A stretch of 64,000 nt of DNA from Herbaspirillum rubrisubalbicans (GCF_003719195.1 NZ_CP024996.1:4278001-4342000); one strand, 5' to 3'; positions 15,659 to 27,210 are shown, counted from the stretch's first letter. The notes: generated from the letters alone by a model not told the origin. Numbers and translations are program-made.

Positions 15659-16018
15659 ATGAATCAAGTCACCCAAGCGCAGTTCGGGATGATCCCGCTG
15701 CAATTCATCGAGACCGACCCCAACCAGCCGCGACGGACATTTGATGAAAACGCCCTGCAGGAGCTGGCGGACAGCATCAAGGTCAGCGGCGTTATCCAGC
15801 CCATGCGGATGGCCACATCGGCCCTGATGCAACTGGCCACACTTTGCCAGGTTGACGCTAACGCCATCCGGAAGAAGCACCTCGATCCAGTTCTGGCTAA
15901 GCCCGCTGAGGCGCCTTCCTTAACAAAGCAGCCAACTCGTCCAAAGAAAGACGTCCAGAAAGATACCATCGATCCAGCTGCGGCATGGCCCTTCCCGAAG
16001 TCGCGGGAAGGAGCATGA
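15659..16018 (+). pseudogene. ParB/Srx-like phage protein with apparent internal deletion
   Basis: A 119-residue frame. Residues 12-48 are the start of a ParB N-terminal domain (IPLQFIETDPNQPRRTFDEN, then ALQELADSIKVSGVIQP). Where the ParB domain should continue with its CTPase/DNA-contact motifs, the sequence switches at about residue 49 to MATSALMQLATLCQVDANAI and a Lys/Pro-rich tail. I read this as an in-frame internal deletion near 15806. A GGAG six bases before the second ATG favours the 15659 start. Confidence 0.6.
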
Positions 16019-16056
16019 GCATCGGCAAACTACACCAGCGCGATGAGAGGTGAGGC

Positions 16057-16293
16057 ATGAAAGCTCAGATGTTCCTAGTGATGAAGTACGAAAGGATGAC
16101 CATGACGTTGGCCGAGGTCTGCGACGAGATCAGCATGGAAACCGGGACCGCGCACAACAAGATATCTGCAGGCACGTTTCCCATCCCAACACGCAAGGAA
16201 GGTCGAAACCGGGTAGCGGACGTCCGTGATGTGGGCGAATACCTCGATCGCCAGCGCCAGGCGGCCAAGGAGGCCCATGAAACCCGCCACTGA
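16057..16293 (+). CDS. PrtN-like transcriptional activator / excisionase-type protein
   Basis: A 78-residue protein with the pyocin-activator PrtN pattern: MFLVMKYERMTMTLAEVCDE, a short winged-helix-like region, RKEGRNRVADVRDVGEYLDR near the end. In Pseudomonas, PrtN activates pyocin genes; in prophages such proteins occupy the last early gene, near the integration end, where excisionases also occur. It is followed within 20 bp by a strong terminator. Preceded by GAGAGGTGAGG. Confidence 0.65.
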   Translation: MKAQMFLVMKYERMTMTLAEVCDEISMETGTAHNKISAGTFPIPTRKEGRNRVADVRDVGEYLDRQRQAAKEAHETRH

Positions 16294-16311
16294 GCTGATC
16301 ACCGCCCCCAT

Positions 16312-16341
16312 AAAAAAGACGCCCTCGGGCGTCTTTTTTTT
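16312..16341. terminator. Intrinsic bidirectional terminator
   Basis: Stem GACGCC/GGCGTC around 16318-16333 with a CTCG loop, an A-run on the left and a run of eight T on the right. It ends the rightward early operon and could also stop leftward transcription. The following 200 bp up to 16538 hold no convincing gene. Confidence 0.9.
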
Positions 16342-16538
16342 GGTCGGCCTGGCGGCGACCTGCAACATCATAGGGCTGCCGCTGGCGCCACATACGCTCA
16401 CCTCGATCACGAACTACAGTGCCCTCAGAAATCTTCTTAAACTCCCTCAGCACCCTCTTTGAGATGGCCATGTTTCCAGCGTCGTATGTATACGAACGAA
16501 GCTCCGAACTGCTGTTGAATCTATTTCACAAGCTATGA

Positions 16539-17132
16539 TTAATTCTTTGGAATGATGCCCAGATTCATTAGCCGGTATTCCATCGCCTTAGTTGACGCTC
16601 CCAGCTTCCGAGCCAGGCTGTCTATGAACTGCACTTTCGGCACACCTTCGGAATTGTGTTCTTGCTTGTAAGACTGAATGATCTTATTACCCTCGGAAAT
16701 AATTAACCGCTTAGGCATAAGTAATTCAGCCGCAAAAGTATTCGCTTCATATTCGTGAACATCCCAGTAAGATTCAGTCCTATTCATTGTGGTCTTAGTA
16801 TCGACAAACGACTGTCGAGACTCCGACAAATGCAGACAATAGTGACCGAGCTCATGCGCTAACGTAAAACGCTTTCTCGGCCCATAACTGTTCTCCAATG
16901 GATTAATCCATATTTTCGCGCGCCCACCTTCTGAAAGCGAGATTTTTCCAACAGACGACATATCATCCATGCTGATGGATTCATCGATTTCGACTCCGAG
17001 AATTTTGGCGATCGCCATCAAATCAATTGGAGCAGCTACGTCGAAATCTTTTCGACTTTCGAGGTAATCCAGCAAAGCATCCGCATTTGGAAATTTCGAA
17101 TGCTCTTGCACGGTATTTATTTCTGCATTCAT
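16539..17132 (-). CDS. ImmA/IrrE-family metallo-endopeptidase
   Basis: A 197-residue protein with FTLAHELGHYCLHL, the HExxH zinc-peptidase motif, and a downstream EYEANTFAAELLMPKRL in which the Glu is the likely third ligand, exactly the ImmA/IrrE (COG2856) layout. Such enzymes cleave XRE-type repressors, as ImmA does for ICEBs1 ImmR, or act in toxin-antitoxin-like pairs. There is no HTH domain in the protein itself. It starts 9 bp after the membrane-protein gene and is AT-rich with codon use unlike the surrounding phage, suggesting separate acquisition. The substrate is unknown; the CI-like repressor at 13.7 kb is one candidate. Confidence 0.85.
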   Translation of the reverse strand: MNAEINTVQEHSKFPNADALLDYLESRKDFDVAAPIDLMAIAKILGVEIDESISMDDMSSVGKISLSEGGRAKIWINPLENSYGPRKRFTLAHELGHYCLHLSESRQSFVDTKTTMNRTESYWDVHEYEANTFAAELLMPKRLIISEGNKIIQSYKQEHNSEGVPKVQFIDSLARKLGASTKAMEYRLMNLGIIPKN

Positions 17133-17141
17133 GACTTTCCC

Positions 17142-17603
17142 CTACTTAATATTCCCAGCCAAATTATCCAAATCTTTACCGGATGCGTCAGCATGCTGCG
17201 TCGTCACGGTCGTGAGCTGATTTAACTTTTCCTCCAACTTGGTTTGGATATGTCGGGAGACATCTGGATTCTCAAAAGCCGCATTTACCATCTTCACGCC
17301 GAAGTCATCCTTGTTTTCCTTCAGCTTTGCTTGAATATCCAAAATCAAATGGTGAATTTGAGTCTCTTTACTCGTCGCAAACTGTTGCGTGAACCATAGG
17401 CCAGCCACTGCCAAAAAAACCGTAATAGCTACGAAAATAATCGTTGTGAACACGATGTACGTGTTCGCGATTGAAATCGCATCCGACAACTGTGGCTTTG
17501 TTGCCAGCGGGGAGAGATAGCTCAGCACGCAAAAAACAGCAACCCCTGATAACAAGCCACCCAAAAGACCCGAAAAAAATCCTGATCGACTACTGATTGC
17601 CAT
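17142..17603 (-). CDS. Two-TM membrane protein with C-terminal coiled coil, partner of the ImmA-like gene
   Basis: A 153-residue protein starting MAISSRSGFFSGLLGGLLSG. Two transmembrane helices (about 8-30 and 48-72) are followed by a soluble helical, Gln/Lys/Glu-rich tail (KETQIHHLILDIQAKLKENK). The start at 17603 is chosen because a promoter -10 box covers an upstream ATG. It forms an operon with the metallopeptidase. No family is recognised. A membrane effector or sensor controlled by the protease partner is a hypothesis only. Confidence 0.65.
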   Translation of the reverse strand: MAISSRSGFFSGLLGGLLSGVAVFCVLSYLSPLATKPQLSDAISIANTYIVFTTIIFVAITVFLAVAGLWFTQQFATSKETQIHHLILDIQAKLKENKDDFGVKMVNAAFENPDVSRHIQTKLEEKLNQLTTVTTQHADASGKDLDNLAGNIK

Positions 17604-17617
17604 AGTTTCACTGTTTA

Positions 17618-17646
17618 TATATACAGGCATAGTTATAAGATTTCAA
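17618..17646 (-). promoter_or_regulatory. Sigma-70 promoter of the membrane protein/ImmA-like cassette
   Basis: On the minus strand TTGAAA (17641-17646), a 17-bp spacer, and TATATA (17618-17623). Transcription would begin about 8-10 bases before the ATG at 17603, giving a very short leader. Confidence 0.65.
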
Positions 17647-18063
17647 GACCCACCGCCGTTTAATGGATCTGTTCCAAGCATTCTAGCAAAGCTAAAAGTT
17701 TAACAGGAGCAGACAGCGGCCCGAAAATAGACGTGAATTCACTATGCATGTCAAAACACATGCAGTCAGTTTCATCTCAGAGATGGCACCGAGAGGACGA
17801 ATTTCCAGTCAAATTGGACATAATTTGGCCAAAATATTAACCCCGCCCTTATTTTATAAGCCCTACACACCTAATTCCATCCAGTCCATCATGGGGGCGA
17901 CCGACAGGGTACGAGGAGGCAGGGCTTTCTTCATAAACTGACGAAATGCTTCATTAAAGTTCTGGGCCGGATGCCGGAAGACCAGACAACAAGCGCCGGG
18001 GATGAATAAACTTTCACTTACCCATTTCAGTGCCGAGGATCAGCCACAGCGAGCCAAATAGAA

Positions 18064-18091
18064 AGCCCGCAAGGCTTGCGCGTTGCGGGCT
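18064..18091 (-). terminator. Terminator-like inverted repeat
   Basis: AGCCCGCAA at 18064-18072 pairs with TTGCGGGCT at 18083-18091. Read leftwards the stem is followed by TTTCTATTT, so it resembles an intrinsic terminator for minus-strand transcripts, possibly a backup for typA. Confidence 0.5.
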
Positions 18092-18313
18092 GGTGTCCCC
18101 TCTATCCTCTTCGAGATAGGATTTTTCGTACAGCAGACCCGATTTTGCACCACAATCCGGCAGCCGTCATTTCGCAATGCACAAAAACAGCGCAGCACAA
18201 ATTATTTTGCACAAACGTTCATCCTGCTAAGAGATGAAATGAAGAGGAAAAACCAAGAGCAGCACCAACCTGACAGGCAATCTCCCTTGCCAGCAGCCAC
18301 TTTAGCTGAATGG

Positions 18314-18347
18314 CAAAAAAAAAAGCCCACAACCGAAGTTGCGGGCT
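18314..18347 (-). terminator. Intrinsic terminator of typA
   Basis: On the minus strand AGCCCGCAAC, TTCG tetraloop, GTTGTGGGCT, then ten T residues. The UUCG loop and long U-run make a strong terminator, about 190 bp after the typA stop. Confidence 0.85.
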
Positions 18348-18535
18348 TGAATCCAATTCTTTAGGAGGAAATTGGAGGAGACAGGTGTAACTATATGGCA
18401 GTGCATCATGGCTGTCTGCTTTTTTGTACTGATATCAGTTATTCACAAACCAGATATCATCAGCAGCCTTGCCCACCATTCCCGACTCTTCACTGCAGGC
18501 AGGCCCCTATGAGCCCGCCCTTCCCTACTAACGAT

Positions 18536-20377
<1,842 letters not shown>

Positions 20378-20418
20378 GGTGAATGTGGTTGGGAAATGCC
20401 GAATCTCGGGAGGCGCGC

Positions 20419-20427
20419 ATTATAGCA
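20419..20427 (-). promoter_or_regulatory. typA promoter (extended -10)
   Basis: On the minus strand TGCTATAAT (20419-20427): a consensus -10 TATAAT (20419-20424) with extended TG. No good -35 is visible, consistent with an extended -10 promoter. It lies about 42 bp before the typA ATG. Confidence 0.65.
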
Positions 20428-20534
20428 TGTTGCGACGCATGAACTTTGGAAAAACCTGTGTTATCAACGGCTTGCCGACGTCCCTGGCACATCGGAGAAG
20501 GCCGCACTGCAAGCCGTTTTGAAGCTATCTATCC

Positions 20535-21539
20535 TCAGGCGGTGGACACCAGCCTTTCGGGGGCCAGGATGGCGTATTCCTGCAACAGTCCGGTACCCAG
20601 CAGGGCGGCATCCGAACTGCGATAGACCCGCACGCGGCCAGTCTGCTGCGGCACCTGTACACCTTCCTTACCCAGCGGCAGGCGCTGGCCGTGCAGGAAG
20701 CGGCGCGCCAACTCATCGGTCAGTTGCACCGCCGGGAAGCTGCGCAACAGACCATCCACCGGCAGCAGCAGCGCCTTGCGGGACTCCAGCTCGCCAGCGG
20801 CCTCGAAAGCCTCCAGCGTGACTGCGCCATCGAGCGTGAGAGCACCGACCCCGGTGCGTCTCAGGGCATTGAGGTGGGCCCCACAGCCCAGTAATTCACC
20901 AATATCTTCACCCAGCACGCGGATATAGGTCCCTTTGCTGCAAGTGACGCGGATGCGCAACATCGGCGCCCGGTAGTCCAGCAGTTCCAGCGCGTGGATG
21001 GTGACATTACGGGCTTCGCGTTCCAGCGTAATGCCGGCGCGGGCGTATTCGTACAAGGGCTTGCCGTCGCGCTTCAAGGCCGAGTGCATGGGCGGCACCT
21101 GGCTGATGGGGCCGCGGAATTGCGCCAGGACCGCTTCGATCTGCTCCAGGCTAACCTCGACTGCGCGCTCGCTGATGACCTGCCCTTCGGTGTCGCCGGT
21201 ATCGGTGCGCACGCCCAGATGGACGATAGCTTCATAGGTCTTGTCGGCTTCCAACAAGTCCTGCGAGAACTTGGTGGCTTCGCCAAAGCACAGCGGCAAC
21301 AGGCCGGTGGCAAACGGGTCCAGCGTGCCGGTGTGGCCGGCCTTGGGCGCATTGATCATGCGCTTGGCGCGGATGAGCGCATCGTTGGAAGACAGGCCCA
21401 CGGGCTTGTCCAGCAACAGCACGCCGTGCACCGGCACGCGCGGAGGGCGCGGCGCGCGGGGCGGCTGGCCGCGCTTGGCGCGCGGCTGCGGGGTATCAGG
21501 AGAAGCGGATGCGGTATCCGCCGTCGTATCGTCGGCCAT
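20535..21539 (-). CDS. truB: tRNA pseudouridine(55) synthase TruB
   Basis: A 334-residue protein from the ATG at 21539. It carries the TruB core: VLLLDKPVGLSSNDAL, then GHTGTLDPFATGLLPLCFGE with the catalytic Asp in TLDP. It converts U55 to pseudouridine in the T loop of tRNAs and also aids tRNA folding. The first 30 residues are an Arg/Pro-rich extension. An ATG ten codons earlier is rejected because MADDTT matches the usual family start region. It ends the rimP-nusA-infB-rbfA-truB series. Confidence 0.95.
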   Translation of the reverse strand: MADDTTADTASASPDTPQPRAKRGQPPRAPRPPRVPVHGVLLLDKPVGLSSNDALIRAKRMINAPKAGHTGTLDPFATGLLPLCFGEATKFSQDLLEADKTYEAIVHLGVRTDTGDTEGQVISERAVEVSLEQIEAVLAQFRGPISQVPPMHSALKRDGKPLYEYARAGITLEREARNVTIHALELLDYRAPMLRIRVTCSKGTYIRVLGEDIGELLGCGAHLNALRRTGVGALTLDGAVTLEAFEAAGELESRKALLLPVDGLLRSFPAVQLTDELARRFLHGQRLPLGKEGVQVPQQTGRVRVYRSSDAALLGTGLLQEYAILAPERLVSTA

Positions 21540-21659
21540 GAAATGCAAGACCGGCCTCACGCTTCCCATGAAGGAAGACGCAGACCGGTGTGAAGAAAAT
21601 GAAGAAAACTGCGAGACTGCCTGTGCAAGCGGCGCAGCCCGTACCGAGAGAACGCAGGC

Positions 21660-22052
21660 TCAGGCCTCGTCGTCCGAATCCTTGGCGCGGGTGGCGTTGG
21701 CCTCATCGATCAGGCGCGACATCTCAATGCCGCGTGCGGTCGAGTTGTCGTGCACGAAATGCAGTTCCGGCAAGGTGTGGATGGTCAGCCTGCGGCCCAA
21801 CTGGGTGCGCAGATAACCGCTCGCCTTGCGCAGGCCGGCCAGGGTGTTCTTGATCGCTTCGGGGTTGTCCACCAGCGTGGTGAAGAAGACCTTGGCGTGC
21901 GCGTAGTCCGGGGTGACCTGCACTTCGGTAATGGTGATCATGCCCACCCGCGGATCCTTGAGCTCAAAGGCGATCAACTCCGACAGATCGCGCTGGATCT
22001 GATCGGCGACGCGCAAGCCGCGTCCGGGAATGGATTTGCTGTGTTTTGCCAT
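21660..22052 (-). CDS. rbfA: 30S ribosome-binding factor RbfA
   Basis: A 130-residue KH-fold protein, normal for the family: [20 protein letters not shown], then [11 protein letters not shown] and the C-terminal [20 protein letters not shown]. It binds immature 30S subunits for 16S rRNA 5'-end processing and is needed for growth in the cold. It lies between infB and truB in the conserved order, about 110 bp after infB. Confidence 0.95.
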   Translation of the reverse strand: MAKHSKSIPGRGLRVADQIQRDLSELIAFELKDPRVGMITITEVQVTPDYAHAKVFFTTLVDNPEAIKNTLAGLRKASGYLRTQLGRRLTIHTLPELHFVHDNSTARGIEMSRLIDEANATRAKDSDDEA

Positions 22053-22161
22053 GCTTTAAAAAAACAATCCGCCGAGGGCGTGGCAGGAGGATTCCCGCGT
22101 TGCTGCGACGGATCTTGCCAGTGAAGCCGGCGCATCGATAACGATACGCCGGCGTATTGCA

Positions 22162-25044
22162 TTACAGGGTACGGGCGACTTCCTGGACTTCGAAGATTTC
22201 GAGCTGATCGCCCACTTCGATATCGTTGTAGCCCTTGAGCGAGAGACCGCACTCGAAGCCCGACTTGACTTCCTTGACGTCGTCCTTGAAGCGCTTGAGC
22301 GAGTCCAGTTCGCCGGTCCATACCACCACATTGTTGCGCAGCAGGCGTACTTGCGAGCCACGCTTGACCAGGCCTTCGAGCACGTAGCAGCCGGCAATCG
22401 AACCGACCTTGCTGACCACGAACACCTGGCGGATTTCCACCAGACCCAGGGCCTGTTCGCGCTTCTCCGGCGACAACATGCCCGACATCGCCGCCTTCAC
22501 CTCGTCCACCGCATCATAGATGATGTTGTAGTAACGGATGTCCACGCCCGAGGCTTCGGCCAGCTTGCGTGCGGAGGCGTCAGCACGGGTGTTGAAGCCG
22601 ATGATGACGGCCTTGGAAGCCACCGCCAGGTTGACGTCGTTTTCGCTGATGCCACCCACCGCTGCGTGCACCACCTGGACGCGCACTTCGGCCGTCGACA
22701 GCTTCTGCAGCGACTGCACCAGGGCTTCCTGGGAACCTTGCACGTCGGTCTTGATGATCATCGGCAGGGTCTTGACCTCGCCCTCGGTCATCTGGTCGAA
22801 CATGTTTTCCAGCTTGGCGGCCTGTTGCTTGGCCAGCTTCACGTCGCGGAACTTGCCCTGGCGGAACAGGCCGATTTCGCGCGCCTTGCGCTCGTCGGTC
22901 ATGACCACCACTTCTTCACCGGCGGAGGGCACTTCGGTCAGGCCCTGGATTTCCACCGGCAGGGACGGGCCTGCCTCGGCGATGTTCTTGCCGTTCTCAT
23001 CCAGCATGGCACGCACACGGCCATAGGCCGAACCGGCCAGCACGACGTCGCCGCGCTTCAAGGTACCGGATTGCACCAGGATCGTTGCCACCGGGCCGCG
23101 GCCCTTGTCCAGCTTGGCTTCGATCACCAGGCCACGGGCTGGCACATCGACCGGTGCCTTCAGTTCCAGCACTTCGGCTTGCAGCAGGACGTTTTCCAGC
23201 AGCGAGTCGATGCCTTCGCCGGTCTTGGCCGACACGGCGATGAACGGAGCATCGCCACCGTATTCTTCCGGCACCACTTCTTCGGCGATCAGTTCCTGCT
23301 TGACGCGGTCGGGGTTGGCGCCGGGCTTGTCGATCTTGTTGATCGCCACCACCAGCGGCACACCGCCAGCCTTGGCGTGGGCAATCGCTTCCTTGGTCTG
23401 GGGCATGACGCCGTCGTCGGCGGCCACCACCAGAATCACGATGTCGGTAGCCTTGGCACCGCGAGCACGCATGGCAGTGAACGCCTCGTGGCCCGGGGTA
23501 TCCAGGAAGGTGATCATGCCGCGCGGGGTTTCCACGTGGTAGGCGCCGATGTGCTGGGTAATACCACCGGCTTCACCCGAAGCCACCTTGGTGCGACGAA
23601 TGTAGTCCAAGAGCGAGGTCTTGCCGTGGTCAACGTGACCCATGACGGTAACCACCGGGGCGCGCGGCAGGGCTTCGGCGTCGGCGTGTTCTTCGCCTTC
23701 GACCAGCAGCGCTTCCGGGTCGTCCAGCTTGGCGGCGTGGGCGCGGTGACCCATTTCTTCCACCACGATCATCGCGGTTTCCTGGTCCAGCACCTGGTTG
23801 ATGGTGACCATCTGGCCCAGCTTCATCAGGTGCTTGATGACCTCGGAAGCCTTGACCGCCATCTTGTGGGCCACTTCGGCCACGGTGATGGTTTCGGGCA
23901 CGTAGACATCGTGCACCACCGCTTCGGTGGGCACCTGGAAGTTGCTCTCACGCTGATCGTCGCCATGCGAGTGACGACGGCCCTTGGGGCCGGCACGCCA
24001 GCCATCACGACCACCGCCACCGGTGGCGCCACGCGACTTCATGCCGCCAGCGCCACGCTTCTTGGCGTCGTCCTGCCAGGTGGAGGAGACATTGGCCGAC
24101 TTGATCGACTTCTTGTCTGCGGCCACGGCGGGCTTCTTGTCATCCTTCTTCTCGGCGGGCTTGGCGCCGGCCGCCGGCTTGTGCAACGTGCCTTCGGAGG
24201 TCTTGGCAGCAGGCGCGGCCGGTTCCGGTGCCTTGATGACGCGACGCGGCGCATTCATCATGGCCTTGATCTGGGCCACTTCGTCTTCCACGGCCTTGCG
24301 CGCGCGCTCGGCAGCAGCAGCACGGTCGGCGGCTTCCTTGGCGGCAGCATCGGCCTTTTTCTTCGCTTCTTCAGCAGCAGCGCGCTTCTTTTCTTCCACA
24401 GCCGGATCGACCGCAGCAGGCGCAGCCGGTGCCGCGGCAGCAGCAGGGGCCGGAGCAGCAGCAGCGGCAGCCGCCTTGGCCTTCTCGGCTTGGGCAGCGG
24501 CCGCAGCTTCTGCCGCCTGGCGCTTGGCTTCAGCTTCTGCGGCTTCGCGGGCACGTTGCTGTTCCAGCTCGGCAGCCTTGGCCTGGGCGGCGCGTTCGGC
24601 CTCCAACTGGGCCAGACGTTCTTGCTGGGCCTTCAGTTCGGCCTGACGGCGAGCCTCTTCCTGCTCACGTTCCTGCGCTTCGGCAGCCGCATCGCGCTGG
24701 ATCGCTGCAGCACGCGCTGCAGTCTCTTCCACGCTGGGCTCGTCACGCTTGATGAAGGTGCGCTTCTTGCGCACTTCCACCTGGATCGTGCGCGATTTGC
24801 CGGTTGCATCGGCCTGCTTGATCTCGGTGGTTTCCTTGCGGGTCAACGTGATCTTTTTCTTATCGCCTTCCGGCGCGGCCCCACGCGAACGGCGCAGGTG
24901 TTCAAGCAGGCGGTCCTTGTCTTCCTTCGACAGGGAATCGGATGCAGAGCTCTTCTCGACCCCGGCCGAACGCAGCTGGGTCAGCAGCAGGTCAGCAGGC
25001 ATCTTAAGCTCGGTGGCAAATTGGGCAACGTTGTTACTCGCCAT
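22162..25044 (-). CDS. infB: Translation initiation factor IF-2
   Basis: A 960-residue protein starting [20 protein letters not shown], the IF2 N-terminal domain. A very long Ala/Glu/Lys/Arg-rich linker (about 100-390) follows, and then the GTPase domain with [36 protein letters not shown] and NKIDKPGA. The C-terminal domains bind fMet-tRNA. IF-2 places initiator tRNA on the 30S and promotes subunit joining. The linker makes it longer than the E. coli protein (890). It is 52 bp after nusA in the conserved operon. Confidence 0.97.
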   Translation of the reverse strand: MASNNVAQFATELKMPADLLLTQLRSAGVEKSSASDSLSKEDKDRLLEHLRRSRGAAPEGDKKKITLTRKETTEIKQADATGKSRTIQVEVRKKRTFIKRDEPSVEETAARAAAIQRDAAAEAQEREQEEARRQAELKAQQERLAQLEAERAAQAKAAELEQQRAREAAEAEAKRQAAEAAAAAQAEKAKAAAAAAAPAPAAAAAPAAPAAVDPAVEEKKRAAAEEAKKKADAAAKEAADRAAAAERARKAVEDEVAQIKAMMNAPRRVIKAPEPAAPAAKTSEGTLHKPAAGAKPAEKKDDKKPAVAADKKSIKSANVSSTWQDDAKKRGAGGMKSRGATGGGGRDGWRAGPKGRRHSHGDDQRESNFQVPTEAVVHDVYVPETITVAEVAHKMAVKASEVIKHLMKLGQMVTINQVLDQETAMIVVEEMGHRAHAAKLDDPEALLVEGEEHADAEALPRAPVVTVMGHVDHGKTSLLDYIRRTKVASGEAGGITQHIGAYHVETPRGMITFLDTPGHEAFTAMRARGAKATDIVILVVAADDGVMPQTKEAIAHAKAGGVPLVVAINKIDKPGANPDRVKQELIAEEVVPEEYGGDAPFIAVSAKTGEGIDSLLENVLLQAEVLELKAPVDVPARGLVIEAKLDKGRGPVATILVQSGTLKRGDVVLAGSAYGRVRAMLDENGKNIAEAGPSLPVEIQGLTEVPSAGEEVVVMTDERKAREIGLFRQGKFRDVKLAKQQAAKLENMFDQMTEGEVKTLPMIIKTDVQGSQEALVQSLQKLSTAEVRVQVVHAAVGGISENDVNLAVASKAVIIGFNTRADASARKLAEASGVDIRYYNIIYDAVDEVKAAMSGMLSPEKREQALGLVEIRQVFVVSKVGSIAGCYVLEGLVKRGSQVRLLRNNVVVWTGELDSLKRFKDDVKEVKSGFECGLSLKGYNDIEVGDQLEIFEVQEVARTL

Positions 25045-25096
25045 TCAGTCCTCTTTTCTATGTGGCTCGGCAGATGATGTGGAGACGCTCCGCTTT

Positions 25097-26656
25097 TCAG
25101 CGGCCTTCGACTGCGCTCCATGCCTTGGCCTGCAGGGCCTTGGCGCGCTCATCGTATTTGGAATCGATGAGCTTCATTTCATCGTCGGTCACATCTTCAA
25201 ATGCATTTTCAATCAGTTGGCGCGCGCGCTCGGAAGGCAGGGCCAGGATCGCGCCGAATTCGTCATAAGCCAGGCCAGCGAAGGCCGGCAGCGTCTTCAC
25301 GCCAGCCAGACCCAGCTTGCCGGCCAGCACACGGTCCAGGCCTTCGAAGTTGATCAGCTCCTCATCCATGCCATCCAGGCCTTCTTCGGAGGCGATCGCT
25401 TCGGTCACCAGGGCGTCGCGGGCGCGGTTGCGCAGCTCATTGACGGTCTCTTCGTCGAACGATTCGATCTCGAGCATCTCGTTGATCGGCACGTAGGCGA
25501 TTTCTTCCAGGGTCGAGAAACCTTCCTCGACCAGGATGTCGGCCACTTCCTGGTCAACATCGAGCTTTTCCATGAACAGCGTACGGATCAGCGCGGTCTC
25601 GGCCGCCGACTTGTCGGCCGATTCCTCGGCCGTCATGATATTGATCTGCCAGCGGGTCAGTTCGGCTGCCAGACGCACGTTCTGGCCACCACGACCAATG
25701 GCGATGGCGAGGTTTTCTTCATCCACCACCACGTCCATGGCGTGCTTTTCTTCATCGACCACGATCGAGGTGACGTTGGCCGGGGCCAGCGCGCCGATGA
25801 CGAACTGCGCCGGATCTTCCGACCACAGCACGATGTCCACGCGCTCGCCACCCAGTTCGCCGGTCACGGCCTGCACGCGCGAGCCGCGCATACCGACGCA
25901 GGTACCGATGGGGTCGATGCGCTTGTCGGCGGTATAGACCGCGATCTTGGCGCGCACGCCCGGGTCACGGGCGGCCGACTTGATTTCCAGCGAACCTTGT
26001 TCGATTTCCGGCACTTCCAGCTCGAACAGCTTCATGATGAATTCGGGCGCGGTGCGCGACAGGATCACCTGCGGGCCACGGGCGCCGCGATCCACGCGCA
26101 GGATGTAGGCCCGCACCCGGTCGCCGATGCGCAGATTTTCCTTGGGGATCATCTGGTCGCGCGGCAGGCGGGCTTCGATCTTGCCGGATTCGATGATGGC
26201 GTCACCGCGCTCCATGCGCTTGATGGTACCGGTCACCAGGGCGTCGCCACGGGCCAGGAAGTCGGCCAGGATCTGTTCGCGCTCGGCGTCGCGGATGCGC
26301 TGCAGGACCACCTGCTTGGTATCTTGCGCGAAGCGGCGACCGAATTCGACGGATTCGATCGGATCTTCGATGTATTCGTCGACTTCGATATCGGGGAACT
26401 GTTCCTTGGCTTCGAACAGCAGCACTTCCTGGTCGGGCAGTTGCAGGCCGGCTTCGTCAGGCACCACGTGCCAGCGGCGGAAGGATTCGAACTCGCCGCT
26501 TTCGCGGTCGATCGAGACGCGAATGTCGACCTCGCCTTCATAGCGCTTCTTGGTAGCCTGCGCAAGCGCGTGCTCCAATGCGCCGAAGACGACTTCCTTA
26601 TCGACGTTCTTTTCGCGCGCCAGCGCATCGACCAACAACAAAATTTCGCGACTCAT
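25097..26656 (-). CDS. nusA: Transcription termination/antitermination factor NusA
   Basis: A 519-residue protein with N-terminal RNAP-binding domain ([20 protein letters not shown]), S1 domain, two KH domains ([38 protein letters not shown]) and C-terminal helix-hairpin-helix acidic repeats. It binds RNA polymerase and modulates pausing, termination and rRNA antitermination. The ATG overlaps the rimP stop by 4 bp, indicating coupling. Confidence 0.97.
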   Translation of the reverse strand: MSREILLLVDALAREKNVDKEVVFGALEHALAQATKKRYEGEVDIRVSIDRESGEFESFRRWHVVPDEAGLQLPDQEVLLFEAKEQFPDIEVDEYIEDPIESVEFGRRFAQDTKQVVLQRIRDAEREQILADFLARGDALVTGTIKRMERGDAIIESGKIEARLPRDQMIPKENLRIGDRVRAYILRVDRGARGPQVILSRTAPEFIMKLFELEVPEIEQGSLEIKSAARDPGVRAKIAVYTADKRIDPIGTCVGMRGSRVQAVTGELGGERVDIVLWSEDPAQFVIGALAPANVTSIVVDEEKHAMDVVVDEENLAIAIGRGGQNVRLAAELTRWQINIMTAEESADKSAAETALIRTLFMEKLDVDQEVADILVEEGFSTLEEIAYVPINEMLEIESFDEETVNELRNRARDALVTEAIASEEGLDGMDEELINFEGLDRVLAGKLGLAGVKTLPAFAGLAYDEFGAILALPSERARQLIENAFEDVTDDEMKLIDSKYDERAKALQAKAWSAVEGR

Positions 26657-27147
26657 CCTTTGCGACTCCTAAAATCGACCTGCGGCACCAGGTGTGCCTT
26701 ATCCACATCGGCCAGCGTGAAATTCAACACGGCAGCCGACCCATCGTTTGCTTCAAATTCCAATACCAGTTCCTCGCCCTCGGGCTCGCGCAGCACGCCT
26801 TCGTAGGTCTTGCGGTTGGACGTGCCGGGCAAGGGTACGCGCAGCTTGATGACGGCTTCGCAATCGACGAAGCGCGCGAAGTCCGAGAACTTCTTCAAGG
26901 GGCGGTCCAGTCCGGGCGAGGAGACTTCCAGGCGCTCATAGGCCACGTCTTCGACGGTGAAGACGTGCAACAACTGATGCGTCGCCTTCTCGCAATCCTC
27001 GACGGTGATCGAACGCGCTTCTTCTGCTTCGGGGTCGAACGGAAAATCGATGAAGACACGCACCAGACCGCGCTGCGCCTTCTCGAACTCGACCAGTTCG
27101 TAGCCCAGGCCCGCGAGGGTGGATTCGATCAGCTCCAGCAATTGCAA
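26653..27147 (-). CDS. rimP: Ribosome maturation factor RimP
   Basis: A 164-residue protein starting from TTG at 27147 with GGAGA eight bases upstream; no better start exists. RimP motifs: [33 protein letters not shown] and [20 protein letters not shown]. It assists 30S assembly (the central domain and S12 region). It is the first gene of the rimP-nusA-infB operon. The TTG start may limit expression. Confidence 0.93.
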   Translation of the reverse strand: MQLLELIESTLAGLGYELVEFEKAQRGLVRVFIDFPFDPEAEEARSITVEDCEKATHQLLHVFTVEDVAYERLEVSSPGLDRPLKKFSDFARFVDCEAVIKLRVPLPGTSNRKTYEGVLREPEGEELVLEFEANDGSAAVLNFTLADVDKAHLVPQVDFRSRKG

Positions 27148-27210
27148 GACTATTTCTCCATCAGGATGCCGGTGGCAGGGTTGCGACCGCCGGACATCTA
27201 AAATTGATCA

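Larger units (their letters stand above)
1..17646. mobile_element. Defective contractile-tailed prophage (right part, left end outside window)
   Basis: A continuous block of phage genes: leftward head and tail genes (portal, protease/scaffold, capsid, sheath, tube), a divergent repressor region near 13.6 kb and a rightward early operon up to 16.3 kb. Lambda-type head genes are combined with Mu-type sheath and tube genes, so the virion would be a myovirus. The block ends before typA at 18.5 kb. The exact right border is not resolved: no integrase and no clear att repeat is visible. Several genes carry apparent internal deletions, so I infer a non-functional prophage. Confidence 0.9.
17647..18535. 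other. Noncoding stretch between prophage cassette and typA
   Basis: About 890 bp without a convincing gene; the short plus-strand frames at 17744-17941 and 18083-18364 lack ribosome sites and protein-like composition. It contains an inverted repeat at 18064-18091 and a terminator at 18314-18347. The prophage/host junction probably lies here. I see no integrase gene and no obvious att repeat. Confidence 0.6.

Noticed and set aside
16130..16471. Minus-strand frame beginning MAISKRVLREFKKISEGTVV
   Set aside because: The first 40 residues look plausible, but the frame runs through the terminator at 16312-16341 and then over the PrtN-like gene in reverse. No family recognised.
1..17646. CRISPR array or restriction-modification genes in the prophage region
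   Set aside because: No regularly spaced repeats and no methylase or endonuclease motifs were found.
17744..17941. 65-codon plus-strand frame in the prophage/typA gap
   Set aside because: No ribosome binding site, no protein-like pattern, isolated from other genes.
18091..18125. tRNA 3'-end-like sequence on the minus strand (ends GGGGACACCA and is followed by a terminator-like stem), a possible att site
   Set aside because: The T-arm cannot be formed with a seven-base loop, and no matching 5' acceptor (TGTCCCC) or anticodon arm lies upstream. At most a remnant.
22351..25077. Very long plus-strand open frame (908 codons) opposite infB, and similar ones opposite typA, alaS, narK and fadE
   Set aside because: His/Gln/Arg- or Gly/Leu-rich shadow frames caused by high GC codon use in the real gene; no domain or ribosome site.
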